This document shows, in pieces, positions 1-5,216 of a DNA stretch of 12,530 nucleotides (its first letter is position 1; every line of letters begins with the position of its first letter). The DNA is taken from NCBI GenBank assembly GCA_023458875.1, contig JAEWXO010000082.1, positions 1 through 12,530 on the forward strand. Direction: 5' to 3'. Under the pieces are notes generated by a model. That model saw nothing but the letters and a program-made list of their open reading frames with translations, was not told where the DNA came from and made no database searches. This stretch comes from Bacillota bacterium (GTDB taxonomy: Bacteria; Bacillota; Clostridia; Oscillospirales; Ruminococcaceae). Position numbers and translations under genes: made by a program.

Positions 1-2
1 AT

Positions 3-110
3 CTTGCAGTTATGTCTTACGTAGGAACAGCTAAGAAACATGGTAAAAATGCTTTTCAGGCAATTCTTAATGTCTTTGAAGGCAATGTGTTTTATGCCCT
101 TGAAGACTGA
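3..110 (+). CDS. IS66-type transposase, C-terminal fragment (window edge)
   Basis: This is the open 5'-incomplete frame of the left insertion sequence: 35 codons from the window edge to TGA at 108-110, only 16 bp before the element terminus. IS66 transposases are DDE enzymes that cut and join the element ends. The catalytic residues lie upstream and cannot be seen. Whether this copy is intact cannot be judged. Confidence 0.7.
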   Translation, partial: LAVMSYVGTAKKHGKNAFQAILNVFEGNVFYALED

Positions 111-126
111 AGTCCTGAACAGTTAC
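11..126 (+). repeat. 116 bp perfect inverted repeat, left arm
   Basis: Bases 11-126 equal the reverse complement of 12415-12530 without mismatch (left position plus right position is always 12541). The match runs to the right edge of the window and stops at 126/127, the insertion-sequence terminus. Confidence 0.97.
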
Positions 127-909
127 GATTTATTTAGTTATTCAACAAACAAAGAAAATATTTTTTATATGACAACATGCGGTGAATTATTGCAATATCT
201 TATGGCTACTTCAGGAACAAAATTTGTTGATTTAGAAAATAAAATTGCCATGTTTGAAAGTGATGATTTTAAATCACTTTTAGAATTTTGTAAGAAAAAC
301 GGAACTATTGAAGATGTTTACGATGATTTGAAAGCAAATGAGAGTTTTAAAAATAACAAATGTGCTTTAGCAATAAAAAATATAATTAATTTCAGCTATT
401 ACAATATTTTAGAAAAAGGAGTCCTGTGTGATGATATGGCTCTTAAAGGGATTTCATCTGATGGTTGTAATGATGTAGCAATTGGATACATAAATGATTT
501 CTCAATATTGAAGGAATCTCAGCATAAAGAAGAAGCATGGAAAATTATTAGAGAATTTTTACTTGATGAATATCAGGATAGTTTAACAAATGAAGGTTCC
601 ATGGGATTTCCGGTTAAACGTTCTTCAATTGAAAAAGCATTAAACAGTGCTAAAAATACTGATGATGAATTATTACAACAATGGATTAATGGTGATGAAA
701 TAATAAATATTGGTGTTATAAGTGATGAAACTGCTGAAAAAATAATAAATCTTATTGAAACAACTACTTTGAAATATAAAATTGACGCAAAAGTGTACTC
801 TATTATCGAATCTGAAGCAAATTTATTTTTTACAAATTCTCAAAGTGTTGAAGAAACTTCAGCAGCAATTCAAAATAAAGTTTCATTGTATTTGAATGAA
901 CGTAGATAA
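127..909 (+). pseudogene. ABC transporter extracellular solute-binding protein, 5'-truncated by the insertion sequence
   Basis: From the IS junction at 127 the frame is open for 260 codons to TAA at 907-909 and reads as the C-terminal part of a family 1 (sugar-type) solute-binding lipoprotein. Supporting marks are the segment KEEAWKIIREFLLDEYQ followed by GSMGFPVKRSSIEKAL, which is the usual late-domain pattern of these proteins, and the closing helix TSAAIQNKVSLYLNERR, typical of their C-termini. Such proteins bind a sugar or oligosaccharide outside the cell and deliver it to a membrane permease. The signal peptide, lipobox Cys and N-terminal lobe are missing, apparently cut off by the IS. 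An out-of-frame ATG at 40 inside the IS joins this frame and would give a 289-residue hybrid, but it lacks a convincing ribosome site, so I call a remnant. Substrate unknown. Confidence 0.75.
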
Positions 910-993
910 GCATATTTATAAATAAAATCAAGAGTATAATCTGGAAGTGTAATTATTTTTTGGGTTTAACAAACTTATCGGAGGTATGTTTTT

Positions 994-2100
994 ATGATTG
1001 GTAAATGTCCAGATTTTCAAAATAAAATATCATTTGACAACTATGTTTATTATAAGATGATTCATAAAAAAATAAAATATAATAGTGGTACAGTGATGAT
1101 ATTAGAAATACTATATATGTTTGAAACATTTTTATTCTATTGGTCTGAGTTAAAATCACTTTTCATGCCTGCATTTTTAGTAATACTTATAAAAAATATT
1201 TTTATAATCCTGTATCCAAAAAAACGCAAGGCGTTAATATCACTGCTAACGGATACAACGGCAATAATTATTATGTTGGTACAGGGATTATATCTTCAGA
1301 ATGGATTTGATTTATTTAATGCATTTACAATAAATGTGCTTTATTATCCGATTGTTTTTGTTCATATCATAAGCATTAAAAATGAGTATATAGATGAATC
1401 ATTATCACAGCTTTTAGATTATCCATACTTTTCCCTTGACAGATATACTCCGGATGAAAAGGCAGAATATACAGAATTTAATGACGACATAAATGATAAG
1501 CTTCTGAAAACTGCTATAATTGATATTACAACAAACAATAACTCAAAAAAGCTTAGAATAGCTAAATATTGCACATGTATAGCGATCCTTATAAGCTTAG
1601 TATTCTTTTTAATTTCACAGTCCGCATTGATAAAAATTAAAAATACAGATAAGTTTTCATTTGATAATTATACACAAGGTCAGTATATTAATGTTGATAT
1701 TATACCTGATACAATGCAGGACGCTGTAGTGACAGATACAAAAAAAGAATTCTGGGCAAAGATCAGTGATAGTGATTATTATATTTATGTGAAATGTAAA
1801 GAAAATACTTATGAAGAACTGACAAAAGAAAAAACAGCAAATATTAAAGGCAAGGTTGTCTTTGGTAAAAAAGGTGAAATAAGAAATGCTACATTATCTC
1901 AGTCAGTGTTCAACGAGGCATATGCGTTTATTACTGACAAACAGAAGGAATATATTGACTCAATATCGGACTGCAATATGTATATTGATATGATTGATGA
2001 AAAATTAAAATCAAATACTATATTTTATTCCTTGATATTAATGCTTGCATTTTTTGCTTTATATCTGCTTTTAATTATTGTTCCCAGAAAAAAACGATAA
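994..2100 (+). CDS. Unrecognised multi-pass membrane protein, 368 aa
   Basis: ATG at 994 follows a good ribosome site, GGAGGT, at 980-985. The protein has hydrophobic segments at about residues 32-50, 55-74, 81-100, 108-127, 191-213 and 343-363. A hydrophilic block at about 128-190 lies between the two membrane halves, and a polar segment at about 214-342, between the last two helices, probably lies on one face of the membrane. It ends in a basic tail, PRKKR. I see no catalytic motif and do not recognise the family. It lies 84 bp after the solute-binding protein remnant on the same strand, and a strong terminator follows its stop, so it may once have been the last gene of that transporter locus. 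Its base composition is visibly more A+T-rich than the sortase, cellulase and recQ genes, like the remnant before it. Existence of the gene is near certain; function is unknown. Confidence 0.85.
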   Translation: MIGKCPDFQNKISFDNYVYYKMIHKKIKYNSGTVMILEILYMFETFLFYWSELKSLFMPAFLVILIKNIFIILYPKKRKALISLLTDTTAIIIMLVQGLYLQNGFDLFNAFTINVLYYPIVFVHIISIKNEYIDESLSQLLDYPYFSLDRYTPDEKAEYTEFNDDINDKLLKTAIIDITTNNNSKKLRIAKYCTCIAILISLVFFLISQSALIKIKNTDKFSFDNYTQGQYINVDIIPDTMQDAVVTDTKKEFWAKISDSDYYIYVKCKENTYEELTKEKTANIKGKVVFGKKGEIRNATLSQSVFNEAYAFITDKQKEYIDSISDCNMYIDMIDEKLKSNTIFYSLILMLAFFALYLLLIIVPRKKR

Positions 2101-2110
2101 TCTGAAATAC

Positions 2111-2150
2111 AAAAGCTTCGTTTTGCAATACAGCATTACGAAGCTTTTTT
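2111..2150 (+). terminator. Rho-independent terminator after the membrane protein gene
   Basis: A 10 bp perfect stem AAAAGCTTCG (2111-2120) pairs with CGAAGCTTTT (2139-2148) around an 18-base loop and runs into a T tract ending at 2150. It starts 10 bp after the stop codon at 2100. Confidence 0.85.
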
Positions 2151-2216
2151 AGAGTCTGAATATCCAACCGTTTAAATGCTAATAATATCCATAAGAAAAG
2201 TATGGAGGTAATTGGT

Positions 2217-2357
2217 ATGAAAACAACAAGAACACACAGTTTGGACGAAAAAGAAATGGAACTTGTAAAGCTTCTGATGGCAGACTTTCAGAGCACAGGA
2301 TATGAAGAGGGTGCGGACGTTTTTCTGCCTTCTCCCCAGAGAATCGTAAAGTCCTGA
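2217..2357 (+). pseudogene. Short forward coding fragment with a strong ribosome site, probably a broken gene start
   Basis: ATG at 2217 is preceded by GGAGG at 2204-2208 and opens a 46-codon frame to TGA at 2355-2357. The first 35 or so residues (MKTTRTHSLDEKEMELVKLL, then an acidic stretch) look like a genuine charged N-terminus with codon use like the neighbours (CTT, GTA, AAG, CTG, GCA). From about base 2325 on, the opposite strand codes for a recognisable transposase segment, so the last 10 or so codons here are probably not native. The simplest reading is a gene truncated where transposase debris joins it. The original product is not recognised. A real 46-residue peptide cannot be excluded. 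Confidence 0.4.
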
Positions 2358-2687
2358 GAGAGCTTCATATCCCAACTGCAGCGACGGATACTACACTAAG
2401 AGATAACTCATATCATAATATTCTTTCAAATCTTTGAGATATGTAAATCCATGAATGAAATGTATGATTGAAATCACGTATATTGCAACGGCATTCTGGG
2501 CATTGAAGCATGCTTTGAGCAAATCGAGTACTTTTTCAGTATATGCAAGTGTTATTGCATATTCACCATAATCGATCGTTGTTATATCCGCATCACAGGT
2601 ATATGAATTATTGGGTACAAACCCGATTCCTTCTTTTATGGATCCAATTAATTTTCCCATTTTCGTGCGTGCTTGAAATGTTAACTG
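2316..2687 (-). pseudogene. Decayed transposase remnant, N-terminal part, with in-frame stop
   Basis: On the minus strand one frame reads from about 2687 down to 2316 with a single stop (TAG, 2393-2391). Before the stop come the segments DYGEYAITLAYTEKVLDLLK, IIHFIHGFTYLKDLKEYYDM and SYLLV. After it the same frame continues QLGYEALSGLYDSLGRRQKN. This order, with a helix block, a GFTY motif, an xSYLS-like motif and a DxLGRRQ motif, matches from memory the N-terminal part of IS1634/IS4-like DDE transposases in clostridia. No ribosome site precedes the ATG at 2660, the frame is closed by TGA just upstream, and the catalytic half is missing. It therefore cannot be a working transposase. The strand call is inference from motif likeness; the broken state is seen directly. 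Confidence 0.6.
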
Positions 2688-2784
2688 ATAATGTAGTCAT
2701 TCGTAGAGTATACCTAAAAAATCAAACTGTCGTGATTAGTATAATTTTATCGCCAAAGTATATACTACAGATGAGGTGATTTTT

Positions 2785-2943
2785 ATGTCAAAAGATAGTC
2801 AGCTTGATCCCAAAGATGTACGCAAAATGAAGTCCGACGGCGGTCCTACTATGGCGGAAAGTGCATTGGATGGGGAAAGCAGAAACAATAAAAAGCAGTC
2901 TGGAAACAGACATAAGCCAGGTAATGATAAAACGAAGTCATAA
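2785..2943 (+). CDS. Small hydrophilic protein, 52 aa (first of three tandem small ORFs)
   Basis: ATG at 2785 has a ribosome site GAGGTGAT at 2773-2780 and opens 52 codons to TAA at 2941-2943. The product is highly charged and has no hydrophobic core or Cys. It contains DPKDVRKMKSDGG near residue 8-20 and a Lys/Asn/Gly-rich tail. The RKMK segment recurs in the next ORF (NPELRKMKPKEN), which suggests the two are related. A TATAAT at 2740-2745 could be its promoter but has no good -35. I do not recognise the family. Length and composition recall small spore or nucleic-acid-binding proteins, but nothing in the sequence proves that. The good Shine-Dalgarno site and ordered neighbours make a real gene more likely than chance. 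Confidence 0.55.
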   Translation: MSKDSQLDPKDVRKMKSDGGPTMAESALDGESRNNKKQSGNRHKPGNDKTKS

Positions 2944-2955
2944 GGATGGTTTGAT

Positions 2956-3129
2956 ATGGATAATAATAAAAACAGGATGAAAGACCGCCCTAAAAGCAAT
3001 CCGGAACTCAGAAAAATGAAGCCAAAAGAAAATTCTGATGTCGGTATTATAAACGGTAAAAAACCGGTTTGCATCCTAGCGAACATGAGAAAAACATGTA
3101 GGATGAAATATGAATCAGATGCTCTATAA
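2956..3129 (+). CDS. Small basic protein, 57 aa (second of three tandem small ORFs)
   Basis: ATG at 2956 lies 12 bp after the previous stop. The ribosome site AAGGA (2942-2946) overlaps that stop, so the two ORFs are probably translated together. The first 33 residues are hydrophilic and share N/D-P-x-x-x-RKMK with the preceding product. The last 20 or so residues change character (PVCILANMRKTCRMKYE, two Cys) and fall where an imperfect hairpin (CATCCTA 3072-3078 with TAGGATG 3099-3105) sits in the DNA. That could mean the tail was acquired by a frameshift or rearrangement. Unrecognised function. Confidence 0.5.
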   Translation: MDNNKNRMKDRPKSNPELRKMKPKENSDVGIINGKKPVCILANMRKTCRMKYESDAL

Positions 3130-3187
3130 TGTCTCAGGTATTCAGAATAAAGAGCAAAAGACCCATATTAAAAATTCACTGAATTAA
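3110..3187 (+). CDS. Very small ORF, 25 aa (third of three), possibly a truncated metal-binding-domain start
   Basis: ATG at 3110 overlaps the end of the previous ORF by 20 bp and follows TAGGA at 3099-3103 at normal spacing. The 25 codons (MNQMLYNVSGIQNKEQKTHI then KNSLN) end at TAA 3185-3187, seven bases before a terminator-like hairpin. The Y-N-V-S-G then I-K-N-S-L spacing resembles the first strand and helix of heavy-metal-associated (HMA) domains, but the CxxC metal site is absent and the rest of the domain is missing. It may be a remnant or a genuine micropeptide. Confidence 0.35.
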   Translation: MNQMLYNVSGIQNKEQKTHIKNSLN

Positions 3188-3193
3188 ATTTTC

Positions 3194-3224
3194 AAGCCTA
3201 AGGGTAGTCCTTAGGCTTGTTATC
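3194..3224 (+). terminator. Hairpin terminator after the small ORF cluster
   Basis: A perfect 10 bp stem AAGCCTAAGG (3194-3203) / CCTTAGGCTT (3209-3218) with loop GTAGT begins 7 bp after the stop of the last small ORF. The downstream U tract is poor (GTTATCT), so termination may be weak. Confidence 0.65.
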
Positions 3225-3291
3225 TGTAATAACGAGAGTGTATAATAAAATGTGTAAGTTATCAATAAATTTCAATAAAAAACCTATGCAC

Positions 3292-3320
3292 TTTATTTTT
3301 GTATAAAAGTGTGATATAAT
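3292..3320 (+). promoter_or_regulatory. Promoter-like site with weak -35
   Basis: A consensus -10, TATAAT, at 3315-3320 lies 17 bp after TTTATT (3292-3297), a poor -35. The surrounding DNA is very A+T-rich, so chance matches are expected. If active, it would transcribe the basic mini-ORF at 3360 and read on toward the sortase operon. Confidence 0.35.
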
Positions 3321-3359
3321 CAAATGAAAGGAATAAAAAGGATTATAAATAATACACTT

Positions 3360-3434
3360 ATGGCACCACAAAAAAACAAACACTGTAAAACAAAAACTAA
3401 GGCACAGAGAAATGGGCAGAAGAAATCCAGTTGA
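3360..3434 (+). CDS. Candidate basic mini-ORF, 24 aa
   Basis: A 24-codon frame from ATG 3360 to TGA 3432-3434 encodes a strongly basic peptide (MAPQKNKHCKTKTKAQRNGQ then KKSS). An in-frame ATG at 3324 would add 12 residues but lies only 3 bp after a TATAAT, too close to be transcribed from it. The nearest purine run, AAAAAGGA (3335-3342), is too far from ATG 3360 to be a good ribosome site. The stop overlaps the -35 of the next promoter. It may be chance in A-rich DNA. Confidence 0.2.
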   Translation: MAPQKNKHCKTKTKAQRNGQKKSS

Positions 3435-3459
3435 AAAAAATTTTTTTGTATGATATAAT
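3431..3459 (+). promoter_or_regulatory. Strong sigma-A-type promoter upstream of the sortase operon leader
   Basis: TTGAAA (3431-3436), a 17 bp spacer and TATAAT (3454-3459) with an extended TGA just before the -10 make a near-consensus promoter. The spacer contains A7T7 (3434-3447), a curved-DNA tract. Start of transcription is expected near 3466, about 225 bases before the first operon start codon, which implies a long untranslated leader. Confidence 0.75.
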
Positions 3460-3465
3460 AATCAG

Positions 3466-3642
3466 GAGTATTGTTTATACTTTATATAACTTAGGCAATA
3501 TGCCTCCGGCCTCTAAGGCTGATTGTGTATATCCACATTCAGTAGGAGCTGTGTCCCATATTGAATGGAAATGTTCATCTGCGAGGCACATTTCCATGTT
3601 AAAAATGGTGAAAGTTCCTTGTTTAAAAAAATTTCAGCTGGA
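3466..3642 (+). ncRNA. Candidate structured leader RNA or small RNA, no known class recognised
   Basis: The region between the strong promoter and the second promoter can form four hairpins in order. These are AGGCA/TGCCT (3493-3505), GCCT/AGGC (3509-3519), CTGAxTGTG/CACAxTCAG (3519-3542) and a 10 bp perfect stem ATGGAAATGT/ACATTTCCAT (3565-3574 with 3588-3597). CATTCA (3536-3541) can instead pair with TGAATG (3562-3567), which would break hairpins three and four, so alternative folds exist. No terminator with a T run lies inside. It matches none of the riboswitch cores I know. It could be a cis-regulatory leader of the sortase operon or a separate RNA. The pairings are seen; a function is inference. 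Confidence 0.4.
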
Positions 3643-3648
3643 TATAAT
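3619..3648 (+). promoter_or_regulatory. Second, proximal promoter of the sortase operon
   Basis: TTGTTT (3619-3624), 18 bp spacer, TATAAT (3643-3648). Transcription would start near 3655 and give a short leader of about 36 bases to the ATG at 3691. The -35 is weak. Confidence 0.5.
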
Positions 3649-3657
3649 TGATCAATT
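3646..3657. promoter_or_regulatory. 12 bp palindrome over the proximal -10, candidate operator
   Basis: AATTGATCAATT is a perfect palindrome that overlaps the last bases of the -10 and the expected transcription start. A dimeric regulator bound here would block the proximal promoter. No regulator gene is next to it. Confidence 0.4.
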
Positions 3658-3690
3658 TGATATGTCGGTTGAACAAGAATGGAGTTAAGT

Positions 3691-4503
3691 ATGAAAAAAA
3701 TAAGAAATTTATTATTGACATTTATAGCGGTTTCAGCATTTTCATTAAATTTAATTAATTCGGCAAGCGTAAAAGCGGCGACAAAGGAGGATGTTATTGC
3801 GGCGGCAAAGGCAGCCGGAATACCTGATACTTATATTCAGAACGGCAAAAATCTTCTTGAAACATCTTCATACAGTCCGGAGGACTACGATAACATAATA
3901 GCTAAGATAAAAGAATACAGCGGTAATTCAAATGATGGTGTCAAAGATTTTCTTGATGATGCAAGCGACGCGGTTGTACCACCACAGACACAGCCGGCTG
4001 TAACGACCGAAGCTGGCAGTCAGATACAGCCTGCAGGAAATACAGCAGGTAATCCTGTTTCAGCTCCTGCGCCGGCCGGAAATCATTCACCGGTGATATC
4101 AGGGATCATTGACAAGTATTCATCTATGACTCCTGAGGAGAGAAAAGAGTATATTGAAGGTATGACAGCAGCGGAGAAAAACGAGATAATTAAAAATCTT
4201 GATAAAGATAAGCAGCTTGAAATTATAAACAGTCTTATCGATGCAGGCTCCGAATTCGGAATGAACATTGCAGTTGATGATCTTACAGACAATAAACTGA
4301 CATACAGCGTACGTGATAATGACGGTCAGATAGTTGATATTTCTTCAGTAGGAATTGTTATCGGCGATACCGGAAAAGATTATACGGCGTTCATACTTAT
4401 TGCGGCGTCTGTTATTGTCATGTCCTCTGCGGGTATAGCTGTATTTGCAGCTATGCAGAAAAAGGCATTCGGTATACAGTCAGATAACGGAAGGGACAAT
4501 TAA
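3691..4503 (+). CDS. Secreted, sortase-anchored surface protein with IGDTG sorting signal, 270 aa
   Basis: The start at ATG 3691 is chosen over the in-frame ATG at 3679, because the latter overlaps the ribosome site GGAG (3681-3684) at ideal spacing to 3691. A Sec signal peptide covers about residues 1-30 (KK, then a long hydrophobic run, probable cut near VKA-A). A helical region with an SPEDYDNIIAKIKEY segment follows, then a Pro/Thr/Ala-rich linker (about 96-133), a second charged helical region with TPEERKEYIEGMTAAEKNEI, and a small beta-like part. The C-terminus has a sorting-signal layout: IGDTG at 224-228, a hydrophobic helix at about 233-256, then QKK. LPXTG is thus changed at Leu-Pro while xTG is kept. 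The next gene is a sortase only 5 bp away, so this is very likely its dedicated substrate. It resembles small acidic processed surface proteins of clostridia. Biological role unknown. Confidence 0.85.
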   Translation: MKKIRNLLLTFIAVSAFSLNLINSASVKAATKEDVIAAAKAAGIPDTYIQNGKNLLETSSYSPEDYDNIIAKIKEYSGNSNDGVKDFLDDASDAVVPPQTQPAVTTEAGSQIQPAGNTAGNPVSAPAPAGNHSPVISGIIDKYSSMTPEERKEYIEGMTAAEKNEIIKNLDKDKQLEIINSLIDAGSEFGMNIAVDDLTDNKLTYSVRDNDGQIVDISSVGIVIGDTGKDYTAFILIAASVIVMSSAGIAVFAAMQKKAFGIQSDNGRDN

Positions 4504-4508
4504 AAATA

Positions 4509-5195
4509 ATGAGTAAAAACAATGGTGAAGAAAAAAACAGCAGACCTACTCAGAAACCGGTTCTTATTATTACACCGGTTCTGGTCTTTCTCATATGTAC
4601 AGCGCTTACAGCCATAATAGGAATAGTACCGTATAACAAAATGACAACGTACCTTAAAATTGCTTTCAGTGACAAGCTCAAATCAACATCTGTTGCGTCT
4701 GAAAATATTTCAGCTGATTCTCCGATAATCAGTTTTGATAAAAACCGTTCTGAAAATGTCAGTAAAGAGGGTGAAGTGGTATATCCTAAATTCGGTGAAC
4801 AATATGCTACATTATCATGCGATGCAATAAAGCTTTATGTTCCTGTTTACTGGGGAAGTGACAGTAAGCTTCTTGAAAAAGGAGCATGTCAGAATTCGGG
4901 TTCGGTTGTAATAGGCAAGACCGGAAATGTCGTAATAGATGCACATGTAAATACCTTTTTTGCGGATCTTGATAAGCTTAAAGAGGGGGATGAGGTAGTG
5001 CTCAATACCTCATACGGTGAGTTCAGGTATAAGGTTACGAAGCAGATCACATTTTCCAAAACGGATAAAACATACGTTTTACCTTCAGATACAGACAAGC
5101 TTACACTTTACACATGTGTTATGCAGGTTTTAGGTTCTTCTGACCAGAGAATCGGTGTAATTTGTGAACCGGTTGACAAGGCTTTTTACAATTGA
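4509..5195 (+). CDS. Sortase, class D-like, 228 aa
   Basis: Sortases are membrane-anchored cysteine transpeptidases that cleave a C-terminal sorting motif and join the protein to the cell wall. An N-terminal membrane anchor lies at about residues 18-41. The catalytic beta-barrel covers about 92-222. The active-site triad is visible: His146 in VVIDAHVNTFF, Cys203 in LTLYTC, and Arg214 in SDQRIGVI. The segment LYVPVYWGSDSKLLEKGA and the overall length fit class D or related Firmicutes sortases, though the subclass is not certain. The gene starts 5 bp after the substrate gene with a purine-rich ribosome site (GGAAGGGA, 4490-4497) inside the end of that gene, so translation is coupled. Because the only nearby substrate carries IGDTG, this enzyme may have altered motif specificity. 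That is inference. Confidence 0.9.
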   Translation: MSKNNGEEKNSRPTQKPVLIITPVLVFLICTALTAIIGIVPYNKMTTYLKIAFSDKLKSTSVASENISADSPIISFDKNRSENVSKEGEVVYPKFGEQYATLSCDAIKLYVPVYWGSDSKLLEKGACQNSGSVVIGKTGNVVIDAHVNTFFADLDKLKEGDEVVLNTSYGEFRYKVTKQITFSKTDKTYVLPSDTDKLTLYTCVMQVLGSSDQRIGVICEPVDKAFYN

Positions 5196-5216
5196 TGATT
5201 GAGGAGAATTAAAAAA

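Larger units (their letters stand above)
1..126 (+). mobile_element. IS66-family insertion sequence, 3' end (partial, left copy)
   Basis: Bases 3-110 read in one frame as the last 35 residues of a transposase (MSYVGTAKKHGKNAF then QAILNVFEGNVFYALED, stop TGA at 108-110). The S-Y-x-G-T-A-K-K-H-G pattern is typical of the C-terminal tail of IS66 transposases. The element appears to end at 126: read inwards the terminus is GTAACTGTTCAGG, and GTAA is the usual start of IS66 terminal repeats. The identical sequence, inverted, ends the window at 12415-12530, and the two copies diverge exactly at base 127, which fixes the boundary. The family call rests on this short tail and the terminus. The rest of the element lies outside the window. 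Confidence 0.8.

Noticed and set aside
40..909. An intact 289-residue solute-binding protein
   Set aside because: The first 29 codons are IS sequence read out of the transposase frame; there is no signal peptide or lipobox Cys.
2217..2437. One longer forward gene with a frameshift at the CCCC run near 2334
   Set aside because: Restoring the frame gives a plausible 73-residue product, but the same bases on the minus strand match transposase motifs much better.
2543..2779. A 78-codon forward ORF
   Set aside because: No ribosome site, and it is antisense to the transposase remnant, whose motifs are recognisable.
2799..3086. A 95-codon minus-strand ORF
   Set aside because: It is the shadow of the forward small ORFs, which have ribosome sites; the reverse frame has none.
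3493..3545. A GCCTCCGGCC core resembling the c-di-GMP-I (GEMM) riboswitch
   Set aside because: The 5' half with its conserved GGGACGCAAA and first stem is missing, and the second stem does not fit. The match is about 10 bases and is probably chance.
3431..3688. An 85-codon forward frame before the sortase operon
   Set aside because: Its TTG start is the -35 of a near-consensus promoter, it has no ribosome site and it runs through several hairpins. An RNA leader explains the stretch better.
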